From contig CAMLJN010000007.1 of the NCBI GenBank assembly GCA_946480445.1, positions 62,001-126,000 of the forward strand: a DNA stretch of 64,000 bases, in the 5' to 3' direction. Both the position numbers and the translations under genes were made by a program. The notes beneath the pieces are model-generated. The model was not told where the DNA came from. It did not search any database and saw only the letters and a list, made by a program, of their open reading frames with translations. This DNA is from an uncultured Buttiauxella sp. GTDB taxonomy: Bacteria > Pseudomonadota > Gammaproteobacteria > Enterobacterales > Enterobacteriaceae. The number at the start of each line of letters is the position of its first letter. Position 1 is the stretch's first letter. Positions 1 to 9,189 of the stretch are shown here, one piece after another.

Positions 1-95
1 TTCTTCTCCCGTGTCTATCGCCGGGAAAAACACTTAGGATCCGGGTAACGAAACTTTTACGCAGCCAGCAGGCATTAACGAATAGCGAGATCACG

Positions 96-1004
96 ATGAA
101 AATTGATTTATCAGCCCTGACAACTGAAGGCCGTAACACGCACAGCGAAAACATCGACATGCTGTCTACCGAAGCCATGCTGAGAGTCATTAACCAGGAA
201 GATCAGAAGGTGGCACTGGCCGTTGAAAAAACGATCCCCGCAATCACCCTGGCTGTCGATGCTATCGTTGCTGCTTTTCAGAAGAGGGGGCGTTTGATTT
301 ATTGCGGCGCTGGCACCTCTGGCCGCCTTGGTATTCTTGATGCCAGCGAATGCCCACCCACCTACGGCACGCCCCGCGAGCAGGTTGTGGCGCTGATTGC
401 CGGGGGCCATCAGGCTATTCTTCAGGCCGTTGAAAACGCCGAAGACAGCCTGACGATGGGTGTGGAAGACCTCAAAAATCTGCAGTTCAGTGACAAAGAC
501 GTGCTGGTGGGGATTGCTGCCAGCGGCCGTACGCCTTATGTCGTGGCGGCACTGAATTATGCCAACGAACTGGGGGCGACCACCGTTGCGCTGACCTGTA
601 ATGAGGGGAGCGAGATCACGCAGATCGCGAAGATTGCCATCGCGCCCGTTGTTGGTGCGGAAGTCGTTACCGGCTCTTCACGTATGAAAGCCGGCACGGC
701 GCAAAAGCTGGTGCTGAATATGCTGACCACCGGGGCGATGATCCGCAGCGGCAAAGTCTACGGCAACCTGATGGTGGATGTGGAAGCGACCAATCAGAAG
801 CTGGTTCAGCGACAGATCAACATCGTGATGCAGGCGACGGACTGCGATCGGCAGACGGCTTCACAGGCGCTTGCCGCCTGTGAAGGCCACTGTAAAACGG
901 CCATCGTCATGGTGCTGGGCAAGCTGACGGCGGCGCAGGCCCAAAAGCTGCTTAATGATAACAACGGTTTTATTCGCAATGCGTTAGCCAATACGGAGGT
1001 CTAG
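96..1004 (+). CDS. murQ: N-acetylmuramic acid 6-phosphate etherase
   Basis: MurQ cleaves the D-lactyl ether of MurNAc-6-phosphate to give GlcNAc-6-phosphate in the cytoplasm, the first step after MurP uptake in peptidoglycan recovery. The 302-residue product has the usual family length and a SIS sugar-phosphate fold: the [10 protein letters not shown] loop starts near residue 70, DASECPP supplies Glu85, and NAEDS supplies Glu116, which match the two catalytic glutamates known for E. coli MurQ (Glu83 and Glu114). The [11 protein letters not shown] block near residue 190 is also typical. It starts at an ATG and stops 2 nt before murP, so the two are almost certainly cotranscribed. The divergent repressor gene murR that often precedes it is not in the 95 nt available. 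Confidence 0.97.
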   Translation: MKIDLSALTTEGRNTHSENIDMLSTEAMLRVINQEDQKVALAVEKTIPAITLAVDAIVAAFQKRGRLIYCGAGTSGRLGILDASECPPTYGTPREQVVALIAGGHQAILQAVENAEDSLTMGVEDLKNLQFSDKDVLVGIAASGRTPYVVAALNYANELGATTVALTCNEGSEITQIAKIAIAPVVGAEVVTGSSRMKAGTAQKLVLNMLTTGAMIRSGKVYGNLMVDVEATNQKLVQRQINIVMQATDCDRQTASQALAACEGHCKTAIVMVLGKLTAAQAQKLLNDNNGFIRNALANTEV

Positions 1005-1006
1005 CG

Positions 1007-2443
1007 ATGGCTAAGATCACGGAACAAATGATTGCCACCATCCTGACGCTTGTGGGCAACAAAAAGAACATTCAGATTTGCGGTCACTGCATGACCCGCC
1101 TGCGCCTGACGCTAAATGACGATCGGCTAATTGAGCATGAGAAATTAAAAGCGTTGCCGGGTGTGCTCGGCGTGGTGAACAGTGACGATCAGCTACAAAT
1201 TATTCTTGGCCCGGGCAAAGCGCAAAGCGCCGCAGAAATGATGAACGCGATGCTGGAAAACGGGGCTGCGTCTGAGCAGCACAGCGTGGGAGAAGCCGCC
1301 AGCAGCACCAAACAGAAGATGAAGGCAAAGCAAACCAGCGTGCTACATCAGTTCCTCGCTAAGTTTGCCACTATCTTTACGCCGCTTATCCCCGGCTTTA
1401 TCGCCGCCGGGATGCTGCTGGGTTTTGCGACCTTGATAGAACAGAGCCTGCTGGCGAACGCCGCCGAAAAAAATGCAACCCTCGTGCATATCGTTGGCTA
1501 TATGAAGATTTTCGGTAAGGGGCTATTCACCTTCCTGCCCGTGCTGATTGGCTATAATGCGCAGAAAGCTTTTGGCGGTTCGGGCGTCAACGGGGCCATT
1601 ATCGCCTCTTTATTCCTGCTGGGTTATAACCCGGACGCAACGGTGGGCTACTTCTCCGGTATTGATAACTTCTTCGGCATGGGCATAGACCCGCGCGGCA
1701 ATATCATTGGCGTGCTGATTGCGACGATTCTCGGGGCGTGGATCGAGCGACAGATCCGTAAAGTGGTGCCGGATAATCTGGATATGATCTTAACTTCTCT
1801 GCTGACGTTGCTGATCGTCGGGGCACTGACCTTTACGCTGATAATGCCATTCGGCGGCGAGCTGTTTAAGGGTATGTCCTGGCTGTTTCTGCACCTGAAC
1901 GGCAATCCGTTTGGCTGTGCCGTCCTTGCCGGCCTGTTCCTGATTGCGGTTGTATTCGGTGTTCACCAGGGGTTTATCCCGGTCTACTTTGCGCTAATGG
2001 ACGTGCAGGGCTTCAATTCACTGTTCCCGATTCTGGCTATGGCCGGGGGCGGGCAGGTGGGGGCGGCGCTGGCGCTTTACTGTCGCTCAGCTAAGCATTC
2101 TATGACCCGCAACCAGGTTAAAGGCGCGATTATCCCGGGTCTGCTGGGCGTTGGTGAGCCATTGATCTACGCCGTGACGCTTTCGCGAGTGAAGCCTTTT
2201 GTCACGGCCTGTCTCGGCGGTGCCTGCGGCGGCTTCTTTATTGGTCTGGTTGCCTGGCTTGGCCTGCCTGTTGGTCTCAACACGGTGTTCGGCCCGTCCG
2301 GGCTGGTATCCCTGCCGCTGATGACCTCTGCACAGGGTATCTATGCAGGTATGGGCGTGTATGCTCTGGGGATTCTTATCTCCTACGCCTGCGGTTTTAT
2401 CCTCACCTGGCTGTTTGGCTATAAAAACGTTGATCTGACATAA
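1007..2443 (+). CDS. murP: N-acetylmuramic acid-specific PTS EIIBC component
   Basis: MurP imports and phosphorylates N-acetylmuramic acid across the inner membrane. The N-terminal EIIB domain (about residues 1-90) carries the phospho-cysteine motif CGHCMTRLR, with Cys28 the likely phosphorylated residue. From about residue 115 a many-helix EIIC domain follows, including the [12 protein letters not shown] segment conserved in glucose-superfamily EIIC proteins. There is no EIIA domain; members of this family take phosphate from the glucose EIIA (Crr), encoded elsewhere. The 478-residue length and the 2-nt gap to murQ fit the standard murQP operon. Confidence 0.96.
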   Translation: MAKITEQMIATILTLVGNKKNIQICGHCMTRLRLTLNDDRLIEHEKLKALPGVLGVVNSDDQLQIILGPGKAQSAAEMMNAMLENGAASEQHSVGEAASSTKQKMKAKQTSVLHQFLAKFATIFTPLIPGFIAAGMLLGFATLIEQSLLANAAEKNATLVHIVGYMKIFGKGLFTFLPVLIGYNAQKAFGGSGVNGAIIASLFLLGYNPDATVGYFSGIDNFFGMGIDPRGNIIGVLIATILGAWIERQIRKVVPDNLDMILTSLLTLLIVGALTFTLIMPFGGELFKGMSWLFLHLNGNPFGCAVLAGLFLIAVVFGVHQGFIPVYFALMDVQGFNSLFPILAMAGGGQVGAALALYCRSAKHSMTRNQVKGAIIPGLLGVGEPLIYAVTLSRVKPFVTACLGGACGGFFIGLVAWLGLPVGLNTVFGPSGLVSLPLMTSAQGIYAGMGVYALGILISYACGFILTWLFGYKNVDLT

Positions 2444-2459
2444 GAGCGAGGGCAGGCGG

Positions 2460-2754
2460 CATCCGTGATGATGCCCCTGGCTGAGGCAGGTAACCAGGCG
2501 GGACCGATGGGCGCGGGCGGTAGAGGCGGCGATATCTGCTACCGCGCTTAACTCTGTGGCCGTCCTGGCTCGTCCATCCATCAATGCGCAGAGCATTTTT
2601 ATGCACGAAGGGTGGGACAGGGCAGCCGCTGCCATTGAATGTTCCTGAGCGTCAGCGGCGGCAATTAACACAGGGGTTTTAGCTCGGCGGCAAGCTGGAG
2701 ATAACGCTCCTGCTGTGCGGGCATAATGTCCGCTTCAAATAATACTGCAATCAT
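2460..2754 (-). pseudogene. Decayed ArsR regulator / ABM monooxygenase relic
   Basis: Two collapsed fragments lie head to tail. From 2754 an ATG opens 29 codons (MIAVLFEADIMPAQQERYLQ...) that look like the N-terminus of an antibiotic-biosynthesis-monooxygenase (ABM) domain protein and end at TAA 2665-2667. Immediately after, about 2500-2640 encodes an ArsR-like winged-helix stretch (HPSCIKMLCALMDGRARTATELS) that then loses frame. In enterics an ArsR regulator is often followed by such a monooxygenase; here both appear truncated and fused by deletion. The long antisense frame running on into murP is not part of it. Assignment rests on pattern recognition only. Confidence 0.6.
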
Positions 2755-3412
2755 ATTGCTGTCCTCTGTGGGCTAATCAGAGAGGGATTTTACTGTTTTC
2801 AACGCTGAACACTTCGCTGGCGGGCGAAATGTGGATGTGGGAAGGACAGGCCACACAAATGATTAGCCCTGTGTTATTTAGGTCGGGATATTAATTTTCT
2901 TTGCGCTGGTTTATTTACGTCAAGATTAGTCATGCGCGCTTAAATTTCTTTATTATTTATTCCGTATATAAGGGCGGTTTTGTGATCGCACTCAATAAGT
3001 TCGAGTTGTCAGGTGAATGGGTGGGGATTAGGATTAGGACCGAGCATGGGGTATGCCCCTGTTTGTTATTTTATAGATGATGTTTATGATGCTGCAATTA
3101 ATTATAAATTTGGTGAATGTGTTTTTGAGGAAGGAATGATGTAGAAGAGGTTGTCCGCAAGGAAATCTTTGCGCTATACCCTACGTCGTAAAAATGAATG
3201 AACGCGGTCAGAATTATCAGGGTTTTTAATTCTTCGATTATCCTGAAGGAAGAAGCGGTGAATTTTCGACTGGACCGGGACATTGTCAACCTGCTAAGCC
3301 ATAATATTGCGGTGCTCGGGCCTTTGGTTGCGATGAACTAAACTCATCGTTTACGCTGAACTCGCAGCGACCCGGAATGAATGTCGTATAAATTTACCGT
3401 AAGAAAAAGCGC
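2755..3412. other. Intergenic region, no gene seen
   Basis: About 660 nt of AT-richer sequence between the relic and the ToxR-like regulator. Short frames here have no convincing start, ribosome binding site or family resemblance. The last 150 nt presumably contain the promoter of the regulator at 3413, but I could not single out a convincing -35/-10 pair. Confidence 0.6.
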
Positions 3413-4192
3413 ATGAAATATTTGATAGCCAACAGAGTCATCTACGATAGCGAGAGCGGGGAGTTGACGGTCAATGAACCTGGCTCCGGGCCAACGAAAA
3501 GGCTAACAAATACCGCTAACCGCATTCTTTCGTTGCTGATTGCATCGCCAGGCAGAGTACTGGAACGCGATTTTTTACTGGATAAAGTCTGGGAGGAAGC
3601 GGGCCACCCCGGCTCCAGTTCATCGCTAAGCCAGTATATTAGTATCCTCAGGAAAACATTAACGTCATTGATATTCATCGAAGAGATTATTATTGCGGTG
3701 CCCAAAGTGGGGTTTTACTTTTCGCCAGATATAGCGGTAGAAATTCAGGCTGACGACCAGACCACGCTGACGACGGCACCTCCATCCTTATCCCGGCGTC
3801 AAACCGCCCTGAAAAGTAAAAAATATCTCTGGCTGGTCGCGATCGCTACTCTTCTCCTGCTGGCGAATCTGTGGATGTTGAGCCATGAACCCAACCCACC
3901 GCGTTTCGCGGCGGAATATGGTATCGGTGAAATAGGCTTGTGCAAGTTTAATGCCTATGAAGATTTATCCGATGAGGTTGACCCGCAGGTTGTCGAGATA
4001 ATCAAAAAATTACAGCCCGATCTTGAGAAAAATTGCGGCCAGCAGCCTGCTCATATAATGGTTCATTTTCAACGCAGCGTGCTTTACGGAACCCACGGTC
4101 GATTTTTCTACTCTTATTGCCCAACGGATAAGACAACGCAAAAAGTTGTTTATTGTGAAAACCATTATGCCTTTAACTGGGAACTAAAATGA
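3413..4192 (+). CDS. ToxR/CadC/MarT-type membrane-bound winged-helix regulator
   Basis: A 259-residue one-component regulator. Residues about 1-105 form an OmpR/PhoB-type winged-helix DNA-binding domain (RILSLLIASPGRVLERDFLL, then the SSLSQYISILRKTL recognition-helix region and the VPKVGFYF wing). A proline/serine linker leads to one hydrophobic helix near residues 138-157 (WLVAIATLLLLANLWML), and a periplasmic tail of about 100 residues contains two cysteines. This is the layout of CadC, ToxR and Salmonella MarT. The next gene overlaps it by 4 nt and resembles FidL, the partner of MarT, which supports the MarT-like assignment. Its targets are unknown; the fimbrial cluster downstream is a reasonable guess only. 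Confidence 0.8.
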   Translation: MKYLIANRVIYDSESGELTVNEPGSGPTKRLTNTANRILSLLIASPGRVLERDFLLDKVWEEAGHPGSSSSLSQYISILRKTLTSLIFIEEIIIAVPKVGFYFSPDIAVEIQADDQTTLTTAPPSLSRRQTALKSKKYLWLVAIATLLLLANLWMLSHEPNPPRFAAEYGIGEIGLCKFNAYEDLSDEVDPQVVEIIKKLQPDLEKNCGQQPAHIMVHFQRSVLYGTHGRFFYSYCPTDKTTQKVVYCENHYAFNWELK

Positions 4193-4662
4193 AGCTGATG
4201 ATGACGCTGGTGCTGGCCATAGCTGCGCTGACCAGCCTGTTTATATGGCAAGTCAGTGAGCGTTCTGGCGTTTATTTTGACGATCGCTGCTTTGCCAATA
4301 TCACCTATGTTGATGCTTCGGATAAGGCCTTCCTGTTTAGAGGTAATGTTACCTTTGAGTTTGACAACAATAAAACGGGCGTATTTAATCTTTCCGGTAA
4401 CATTGATTACCAGGGAAAAGCATATCGCCTGTCCCGATATATTACTTTTACCTATAACAATATCAATGGTAACAAATATCGAATGAAGACGACCACAAGG
4501 GATATTATGGCCCACGATAATGTACCGGCAGACCTTACACCGTTGGCAACGAAAATATTTGGTATGGAAGGGGAGTATATGCTCTATTTGCATAAAAAAG
4601 ACGATAATTACATTACGATTGCAAATACATTGTCACCCTTAATGAACTGTGTGATTCAGTAG
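4189..4662 (+). CDS. FidL-like membrane-anchored protein
   Basis: A 157-residue protein with an N-terminal membrane anchor (MKLMMTLVLAIAALTSLFIW) and an extracytoplasmic, probably beta-rich domain with one cysteine after the anchor (RCFANITY) and one at the C-terminus (NCVIQ), which could form a disulfide. Length, anchor and position just after a MarT-like regulator match the FidL-like family, whose biochemical role is not established. The ATGA overlap with the regulator indicates translational coupling, so it may modulate the sensing tail of that regulator; that is inference. Confidence 0.65.
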   Translation: MKLMMTLVLAIAALTSLFIWQVSERSGVYFDDRCFANITYVDASDKAFLFRGNVTFEFDNNKTGVFNLSGNIDYQGKAYRLSRYITFTYNNINGNKYRMKTTTRDIMAHDNVPADLTPLATKIFGMEGEYMLYLHKKDDNYITIANTLSPLMNCVIQ

Positions 4663-4675
4663 CAGGGGTAAAGGC

Positions 4676-4694
4676 AGCCCGGTGCCTCCGGGCT
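4676..4694 (+). terminator. GC-rich hairpin before the FNR-like gene
   Basis: AGCCCGG and CCGGGCT form a perfect 7-bp stem around a TGCCT loop, 14 nt after the FidL-like stop and 16 nt before the next ATG. There is no clear T-tract after it, so it may only weaken read-through or lie in the leader of the next gene. Confidence 0.4.
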
Positions 4695-4710
4695 GGCTTA
4701 ACGGCTTACC

Positions 4711-5385
4711 ATGAAAAAAAATAATTGTGTAAATTGTGCAGCATGTGGTTTCTCAGAGCTTTGTTCAGCCTATTTTTTGGAACAGCAAGACCAAATTTTC
4801 GTTCGCGATTTTGAAACGAAAAAAAAGATCGCCAGGGGGGATTATATTTATCACCAGGGAGACAAAGTGGATGCACTATTTGCCCTGCGTAGCGGGGTCG
4901 CTAAGATCTACAATACGCAAGGGCTGCTCACGGGCGTTGTATTACCAGGCCAGGTGATGGGAGCGGAAGAACTGCATACTGGTATTTGCCAGCAGAATAT
5001 CCAGGCCGCAACGGAGATCGAAGTCTGTGTATTGAGGAGTCAGCATTACTATGAAATGAGTCAGCTGATGACGGGGTTTACGGATTATATTGTCAGGATC
5101 CTTTCGCGTTCGGTACGAGAAAAACAGCAGTTTATCTCGGTGCTGACGAAAAGCGATGCGTTACAGAAAGTACAATATTTTTTGCAGCTGCTTTCGGATA
5201 ATTACAAAGAGCATGGTTTTGAGCATCGCAATATCGCATTACCGCTCAGTAAAAAGGAGTTGGCCGAGTTGCTGGGTATATCAGTATCAACCCTGGCGCG
5301 TGCACTGGAAAACCTGTCTGAGCAGGGGGTTATTGTCCTGCTCAATAATAAAGAGCTTACGCTTTTGGGGGCGCAAACGGCGTAA
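4711..5385 (+). CDS. FNR-like Crp/Fnr family regulator with Fe-S ligands
   Basis: A 224-residue regulator with a cyclic-nucleotide-binding-like beta roll (residues about 25-140) and a C-terminal HTH (LSKKELAELLGISVSTLARAL near 185-205). The N-terminus carries Cys6, Cys9, Cys12 and Cys18; Cys106 aligns by eye with FNR Cys122. FNR uses three N-terminal cysteines plus Cys122 to hold its oxygen-labile [4Fe-4S] cluster, so this protein could be an oxygen or redox sensor. It is clearly not the housekeeping fnr: the HTH and most of the body differ, and it sits between a MarT/FidL-like pair and a LuxR-like regulator upstream of fimbriae. DNA target and physiological role are unknown. Confidence 0.8.
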   Translation: MKKNNCVNCAACGFSELCSAYFLEQQDQIFVRDFETKKKIARGDYIYHQGDKVDALFALRSGVAKIYNTQGLLTGVVLPGQVMGAEELHTGICQQNIQAATEIEVCVLRSQHYYEMSQLMTGFTDYIVRILSRSVREKQQFISVLTKSDALQKVQYFLQLLSDNYKEHGFEHRNIALPLSKKELAELLGISVSTLARALENLSEQGVIVLLNNKELTLLGAQTA

Positions 5386-5517
5386 CACTTGATATAAACA
5401 CGTTAATGTTATGCCTGAACCTGTTCAACTGATAAAAATATAAAATGTTTTTATACTGTACTTCTATAAGCAGTTTTTCGGAATGTTTTTAAAAAGTTAA
5501 GCTAAAGGTTAATTATA

Positions 5518-6150
5518 ATGTCGATTGTTGTATTTTCTGATGATCTTTTCTTTGCCCGAGGTGTACGGGCGTTACTGGCAAGGAATTGCCAGCGGGAAGA
5601 GAAGATATGTGTTATTGATATTGAGTCATTTTCTAGCCTTCACGACATTAAATATCGTATTTTAAATGAGTTGACCGCGCCATACAGTATCGTTTTTATC
5701 AGAGGACATGGCATATTATCTATGGTGCTGTCACTTCTGGAAAGTATTTCAAGAAATGCTCCCGTGACCGAGTTCAAAAGGCATATTAAAGAGGTACGAC
5801 GCTATACTGTGGATCACACTCTGGCCGTACTCACCTTTTATCGGGAGCTGCGCAATCTTACCCATCGTGAGATTTCAACCGCCTGTGCCTTACGGCGTTA
5901 TAAAAGTGTTCCGGTTATATCGCAACGAATACACTGTTCAACGAAAGGGGCTTATCAGCGGGTATCGACAATCGCGCAGAAAATGAATCTTAAATACGGC
6001 ACTCAAATCCAGTATTTTTTGCACAGCGAGTACACCCAGGAGGAGCTCCAGCAGATGGATGATATGCATCAGGCTATCGTCAGATCCGGCGGTAAGCATG
6101 GCATGAACGCAGACGGCTTTGATTGTCCTGCTGCTCTGTTACACAGATGA
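5518..6150 (+). CDS. LuxR/FimZ-like helix-turn-helix regulator
   Basis: A 210-residue protein that I place tentatively among LuxR-type response-regulator-like proteins. Residues 1-100 resemble a degenerate receiver domain without an obvious phospho-acceptor aspartate. Residues about 128-175 (LTHREISTACALRRYKSVPV...RVSTIAQKMNLKYGTQ) look like a GerE/LuxR HTH, but with an unusual insertion between the 'LT.RE' helix and the recognition helix. The C-terminal 30 residues are low in structure. A fimbrial locus with no other dedicated regulator starts 1.8 kb downstream on the same strand, so a role in its control is plausible but unproven. Confidence 0.55.
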   Translation: MSIVVFSDDLFFARGVRALLARNCQREEKICVIDIESFSSLHDIKYRILNELTAPYSIVFIRGHGILSMVLSLLESISRNAPVTEFKRHIKEVRRYTVDHTLAVLTFYRELRNLTHREISTACALRRYKSVPVISQRIHCSTKGAYQRVSTIAQKMNLKYGTQIQYFLHSEYTQEELQQMDDMHQAIVRSGGKHGMNADGFDCPAALLHR

Positions 6151-6599
6151 ACGTTTTTCTGATTGTGTATATCGGCATTCTCTGCCAGCCTCATTTCAGG
6201 TTGGCCATAAGGATAAATAAGTGTTATATGAGACTATTAAAAACAGGTTTACGATTGAGAGTTTCATTTTCATCGGCTTTTCTCTGCTTTACCCACTGAC
6301 TACCCTTAAATTACCAGACTCTCTGTCATCCAGAATCTTTGCTCTTACGCTCCCCCCGGTAGCCTATTTAATTAAATGCAATTGATTTTGTTATAAATCA
6401 CATGACACGTAAAGAGTAAAAGGCTGATAATACCTGTTTTCAGAAACGAGACCGAAGGTGCGTTGGATTTAATTAGGCTCATTTACCCGATAAATCCGGA
6501 GCTGGAAAGTTGTAAGAAGTATCTTTTGTTGTTGCAACCCGGAGACGAAAAATGGAGCGGCCCTTCTCAATCTTAAAAGTGTATTTTTTATAACGCCAG
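6151..6599. other. Intergenic region, no complete gene
   Basis: No complete gene is visible. A stretch near 6420-6577 stays open for about 50 codons on the plus strand (GALDLIRLIYPINPELESCK...) but has no start codon after the preceding stop, so it may be a gene fragment or chance. The sequence is AT-rich with several runs of A and T. Confidence 0.45.
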
Positions 6600-7190
6600 G
6601 CTGCAACGCGGTGCTGAACTTACGCGGGCTGGCTTGTATAATGACTGCCCTGATCGCTGTGGAACATCACTCCTGAAGGTTTTCCTCGCGTTTTCCACGC
6701 TATTTCCAGCGCTTTCATAGTGAGTCTGCTGTCCGGTGAGAACGGCATTGCCCATCCCACCCCCTTCCTTGCAAATAGATCAAATACTACCGCCAGGTAT
6801 CCCAACGTTTACCTGTTCAGATATGCGTCACGTCACCGCTCCACACTTGATTTGGCCCTGTGACTGCGAACTATCGCTCAAGATGATTTGGGATAGAGAC
6901 GTGTTCATGGCCGCCACGTTTCATCGTTGAGTCGGCTGCTGGCAACTGACCAGCACCAGCTCTTTCATAAGTCTGCCAGCAAGCCAGCGTCCCATCGTGA
7001 AGCCACGCAGAATGATACTCCTTGCTCCGGCAGAGCCATGGCTTTCGCTGCTTGAGCGACTGTGTAATTTTGATCGACAACCAACTGGACTGACTCGTGT
7101 TTGAATTCAGTACTGAAATTTCTTCTTTTCATTGGAGCACCTGTATTGTTCTGAGGCGAGCATATCACCTCTATTCAGGTGGCCAAATTC
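6600..7190 (-). mobile_element. IS911-like (IS3 family) relic
   Basis: Degenerate transposase sequence on the minus strand. From ATG 7132 the orfA N-terminus is recognisable ([20 protein letters not shown]), but it is fused after about 35 codons to orfB-derived sequence by an internal deletion. The orfB integrase core then appears in pieces: GGHEHVSIPNHLER near 6880-6930, GDVTHI followed by an in-frame stop near 6822, and GYLAVVFDLFARKGVGWAMP...GVMFHSDQGSHYTS at 6620-6805. The DDE core is incomplete and the 3' end is missing, so it cannot encode a working transposase. Intact terminal inverted repeats were not found. Confidence 0.85.
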
Positions 7191-7992
7191 AGTAAACTTC
7201 TACAGATCAATAATCTACACGTCAGCGTCATGCTGATTATCAATTTGTTATTTTATTTTTTTTCAGTTGATTTATGTCACGCTGCTTATGAACTGTCTTG
7301 ATAGCAATGAACGGTATGATGGACTATAAATGCGCAAAAAAATTATCAGGATGGTTTTTTTAATGGGGAGTATCTGTAAATAAAATTTGCGAGAGATTTG
7401 TTCGCGCCTCATTATTTTTCGGAAGTTAATATCGTGGCGGTTGGCGTAACTGATTATTCACAACACCAGCGCAAGACGATTTGGGGCTCAAGAGCAGTAT
7501 AAGCAGTTGTAAGTATATTATTACAAAGAAAAAGTTGGCAATTTTAGTGATGAACATTAACCTTAGGAAAATCGGCGGTTTAACTAATGTTAAAAAAATT
7601 TTTAATTACACATAAATATAGTTCAAAATGTCAACATGTGACGTTAAGGTTGGTTTTTTGTTGCGATGTATCGGTTTTGTTGTTAATTTCACCCTGATGG
7701 AAGGGTGCTGAATTACTATTCTGCATATGCGTAGTGATTTATATCGCGCGTATCCCAGTGACGAGATCGCTACATATATGATTTATAAACCTACAGCTAT
7801 AAATATCGTAATTAGCAATGGACTGGAATTAAGGTTTTAATGACGCCGCTCTTTAATTAATATTCACTTCGTCGAGCAGCTACTAGCCTATATATACTCG
7901 GCAACCATCATATTGAACATGAGTTAATGATATGACGTCTATGTAAAAAATACATTTGATGGCGTTTTTTAAATTAAGGAATATAGCTAAAA
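7191..7992. other. AT-rich leader region of the fimbrial cluster
   Basis: About 800 nt of very AT-rich non-coding DNA between the IS relic and the major fimbrial subunit, with many short A/T tracts that would favour H-NS-type silencing. The fimbrial promoter must lie here. I searched for the paired 9-bp inverted repeats of a fimS-type invertible switch and for a FimB/FimE-like recombinase gene nearby and found neither. The ribosome binding site AAGGA at 7977-7981 precedes the ATG at 7993. Confidence 0.5.
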
Positions 7993-8550
7993 ATGAAATT
8001 TGATAAAATTGCTGCAGTTGTTCTTCTGAGCTTGGGGATGGCAACTTCAGGTGCTTATGCAGCAGACGCTCAGGGAAGCGGGACCGTTACTTTCACTGGT
8101 AACATCATCGATGCTCCTTGCTCCATTAATCCTTCGTCTTCAAAACAAACGGTAGAACTTGGCAGTATCGCCAGTGCCGCACTGGCGAAAGAAGGTAAAT
8201 CAAACTCCCGCGAATTTACTATTGAGCTGGAAAACTGCAGCCTGGCAGACGATTCTGAACCAGACGGCGTTCGCGCAGCTAACGCTAAATCTGTCACAGT
8301 GACCTTTGGGGGGCAAACTGCTACAGGTACTAATCTGCTGGGTATTACTGGTACCGCAGCAGGCGCAGGGGTGGGTATTGTTGATGCCTCTGGTAAACAA
8401 GTGGTCATCGGTCAGGCAAGTGCCGCACAAACTTTGCTGGAAAACGATAACACCATGGTGTTCTCAGCTTACCTGCAAGGTTTGAAGAGTGCCACTATCG
8501 AGCCTGGTGACTTTACTTCCATTGCTAACTTTACTCTCGATTACCAGTAA
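7993..8550 (+). CDS. Major fimbrial subunit (type 1-like pilin)
   Basis: A 185-residue secreted pilin that would polymerise into the fimbrial rod through donor-strand exchange. The signal peptide is probably cut after AYA-23. The mature chain has the pilin cysteine pair (Cys43 in DAPCSIN and Cys82 in ELENCSL) and ends in the conserved beta-zipper motif with the penultimate tyrosine (FTLDYQ). It is the first gene of the cluster and is followed at once by a strong hairpin, the usual arrangement for making much more rod subunit than minor subunits. Confidence 0.93.
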   Translation: MKFDKIAAVVLLSLGMATSGAYAADAQGSGTVTFTGNIIDAPCSINPSSSKQTVELGSIASAALAKEGKSNSREFTIELENCSLADDSEPDGVRAANAKSVTVTFGGQTATGTNLLGITGTAAGAGVGIVDASGKQVVIGQASAAQTLLENDNTMVFSAYLQGLKSATIEPGDFTSIANFTLDYQ

Positions 8551-8558
8551 ACATCATC

Positions 8559-8590
8559 ACCCCATTCAGGTAAACCAGAATGGGGTTTTA
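8559..8590 (+). terminator. Hairpin after the major pilin gene
   Basis: ACCCCATTC and GAATGGGGT form a perfect 9-bp stem with a 10-nt loop, followed by TTTTA. It lies 8 nt after the pilin stop codon. Such partial terminators or mRNA-stabilising hairpins after the rod subunit gene are common in fimbrial operons and lower expression of the downstream genes. Confidence 0.8.
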
Positions 8591-8604
8591 GGTAGACTGA
8601 CTGT

Positions 8605-9132
8605 ATGCGCAAACTTTTCGTTATTATCTCATTTATGTTATTTAGCATAAAAGGGAGCTGTTTTTCAGGCGGTGGCAAGGTCTCGATGAATGGCACAATT
8701 GTTGAATCCGCATGCACAATATCTACAGATGATTTATGGCAGGAAGTCAATTTTGGTGAAGTCCCCCTAAGCAAGGTTGTAGAAAACGGTGAAGTGACTG
8801 CAACCATTAAAGCCATGATTATTCATCTGGTAAACTGCAAGCTGGAAAAAGATAAGGGTGGAAATTGGAATAATGTCAGTATTACATTTGATGGTGATAC
8901 TGATAGTCATCATCCTGATATGTTTGCCATGCGTGGTGAGGGGCGAGGGATCGGAGTTAAAATCAAAGACGCCTACGGGAATGTAGCCGTTCCGGGAAAA
9001 GTGATGCCTTCACTTCCTTTGCTGGAAGAAAATAACAACCTGGATTTCACTATTCATCTTAAGAGAAATAACGATTCTCTGAAAGCAGGAAGCCTTTCAT
9101 CATATATCCGATTCATGGTTTCTTATCAATAG
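8605..9132 (+). CDS. Minor fimbrial subunit
   Basis: A 175-residue pilin-like protein with a short N-terminal signal sequence, a cysteine pair (SACTIS and LVNCKLEK) and a C-terminal beta strand ending in MVSYQ, the FimA-fold signature for donor-strand exchange. It sits between the rod subunit and usher, in the position of FimI in type 1 fimbriae, so a role in rod termination or anchoring is possible. Its ATG follows the post-pilin hairpin by 15 nt and has only a weak ribosome binding site. Confidence 0.85.
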   Translation: MRKLFVIISFMLFSIKGSCFSGGGKVSMNGTIVESACTISTDDLWQEVNFGEVPLSKVVENGEVTATIKAMIIHLVNCKLEKDKGGNWNNVSITFDGDTDSHHPDMFAMRGEGRGIGVKIKDAYGNVAVPGKVMPSLPLLEENNNLDFTIHLKRNNDSLKAGSLSSYIRFMVSYQ

Positions 9133-9189
9133 CTCGTACTATTGAGCATTTTTTCATGGGTTGTGAATATGAGGTGGTGGATCTCTTTA

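Noticed and set aside
2087-2671. Long minus-strand open frame (194 codons) overlapping murP
   Set aside because: Only its first third resembles an ArsR protein; the rest is antisense to the conserved murP coding region and lacks protein-like composition.
7191-7992. Possible fimS-type invertible promoter switch upstream of the pilin gene
   Set aside because: A TTGGGGCTC stretch near 7480 recalls the fimS repeat, but no inverted partner and no FimB/FimE recombinase gene were found.
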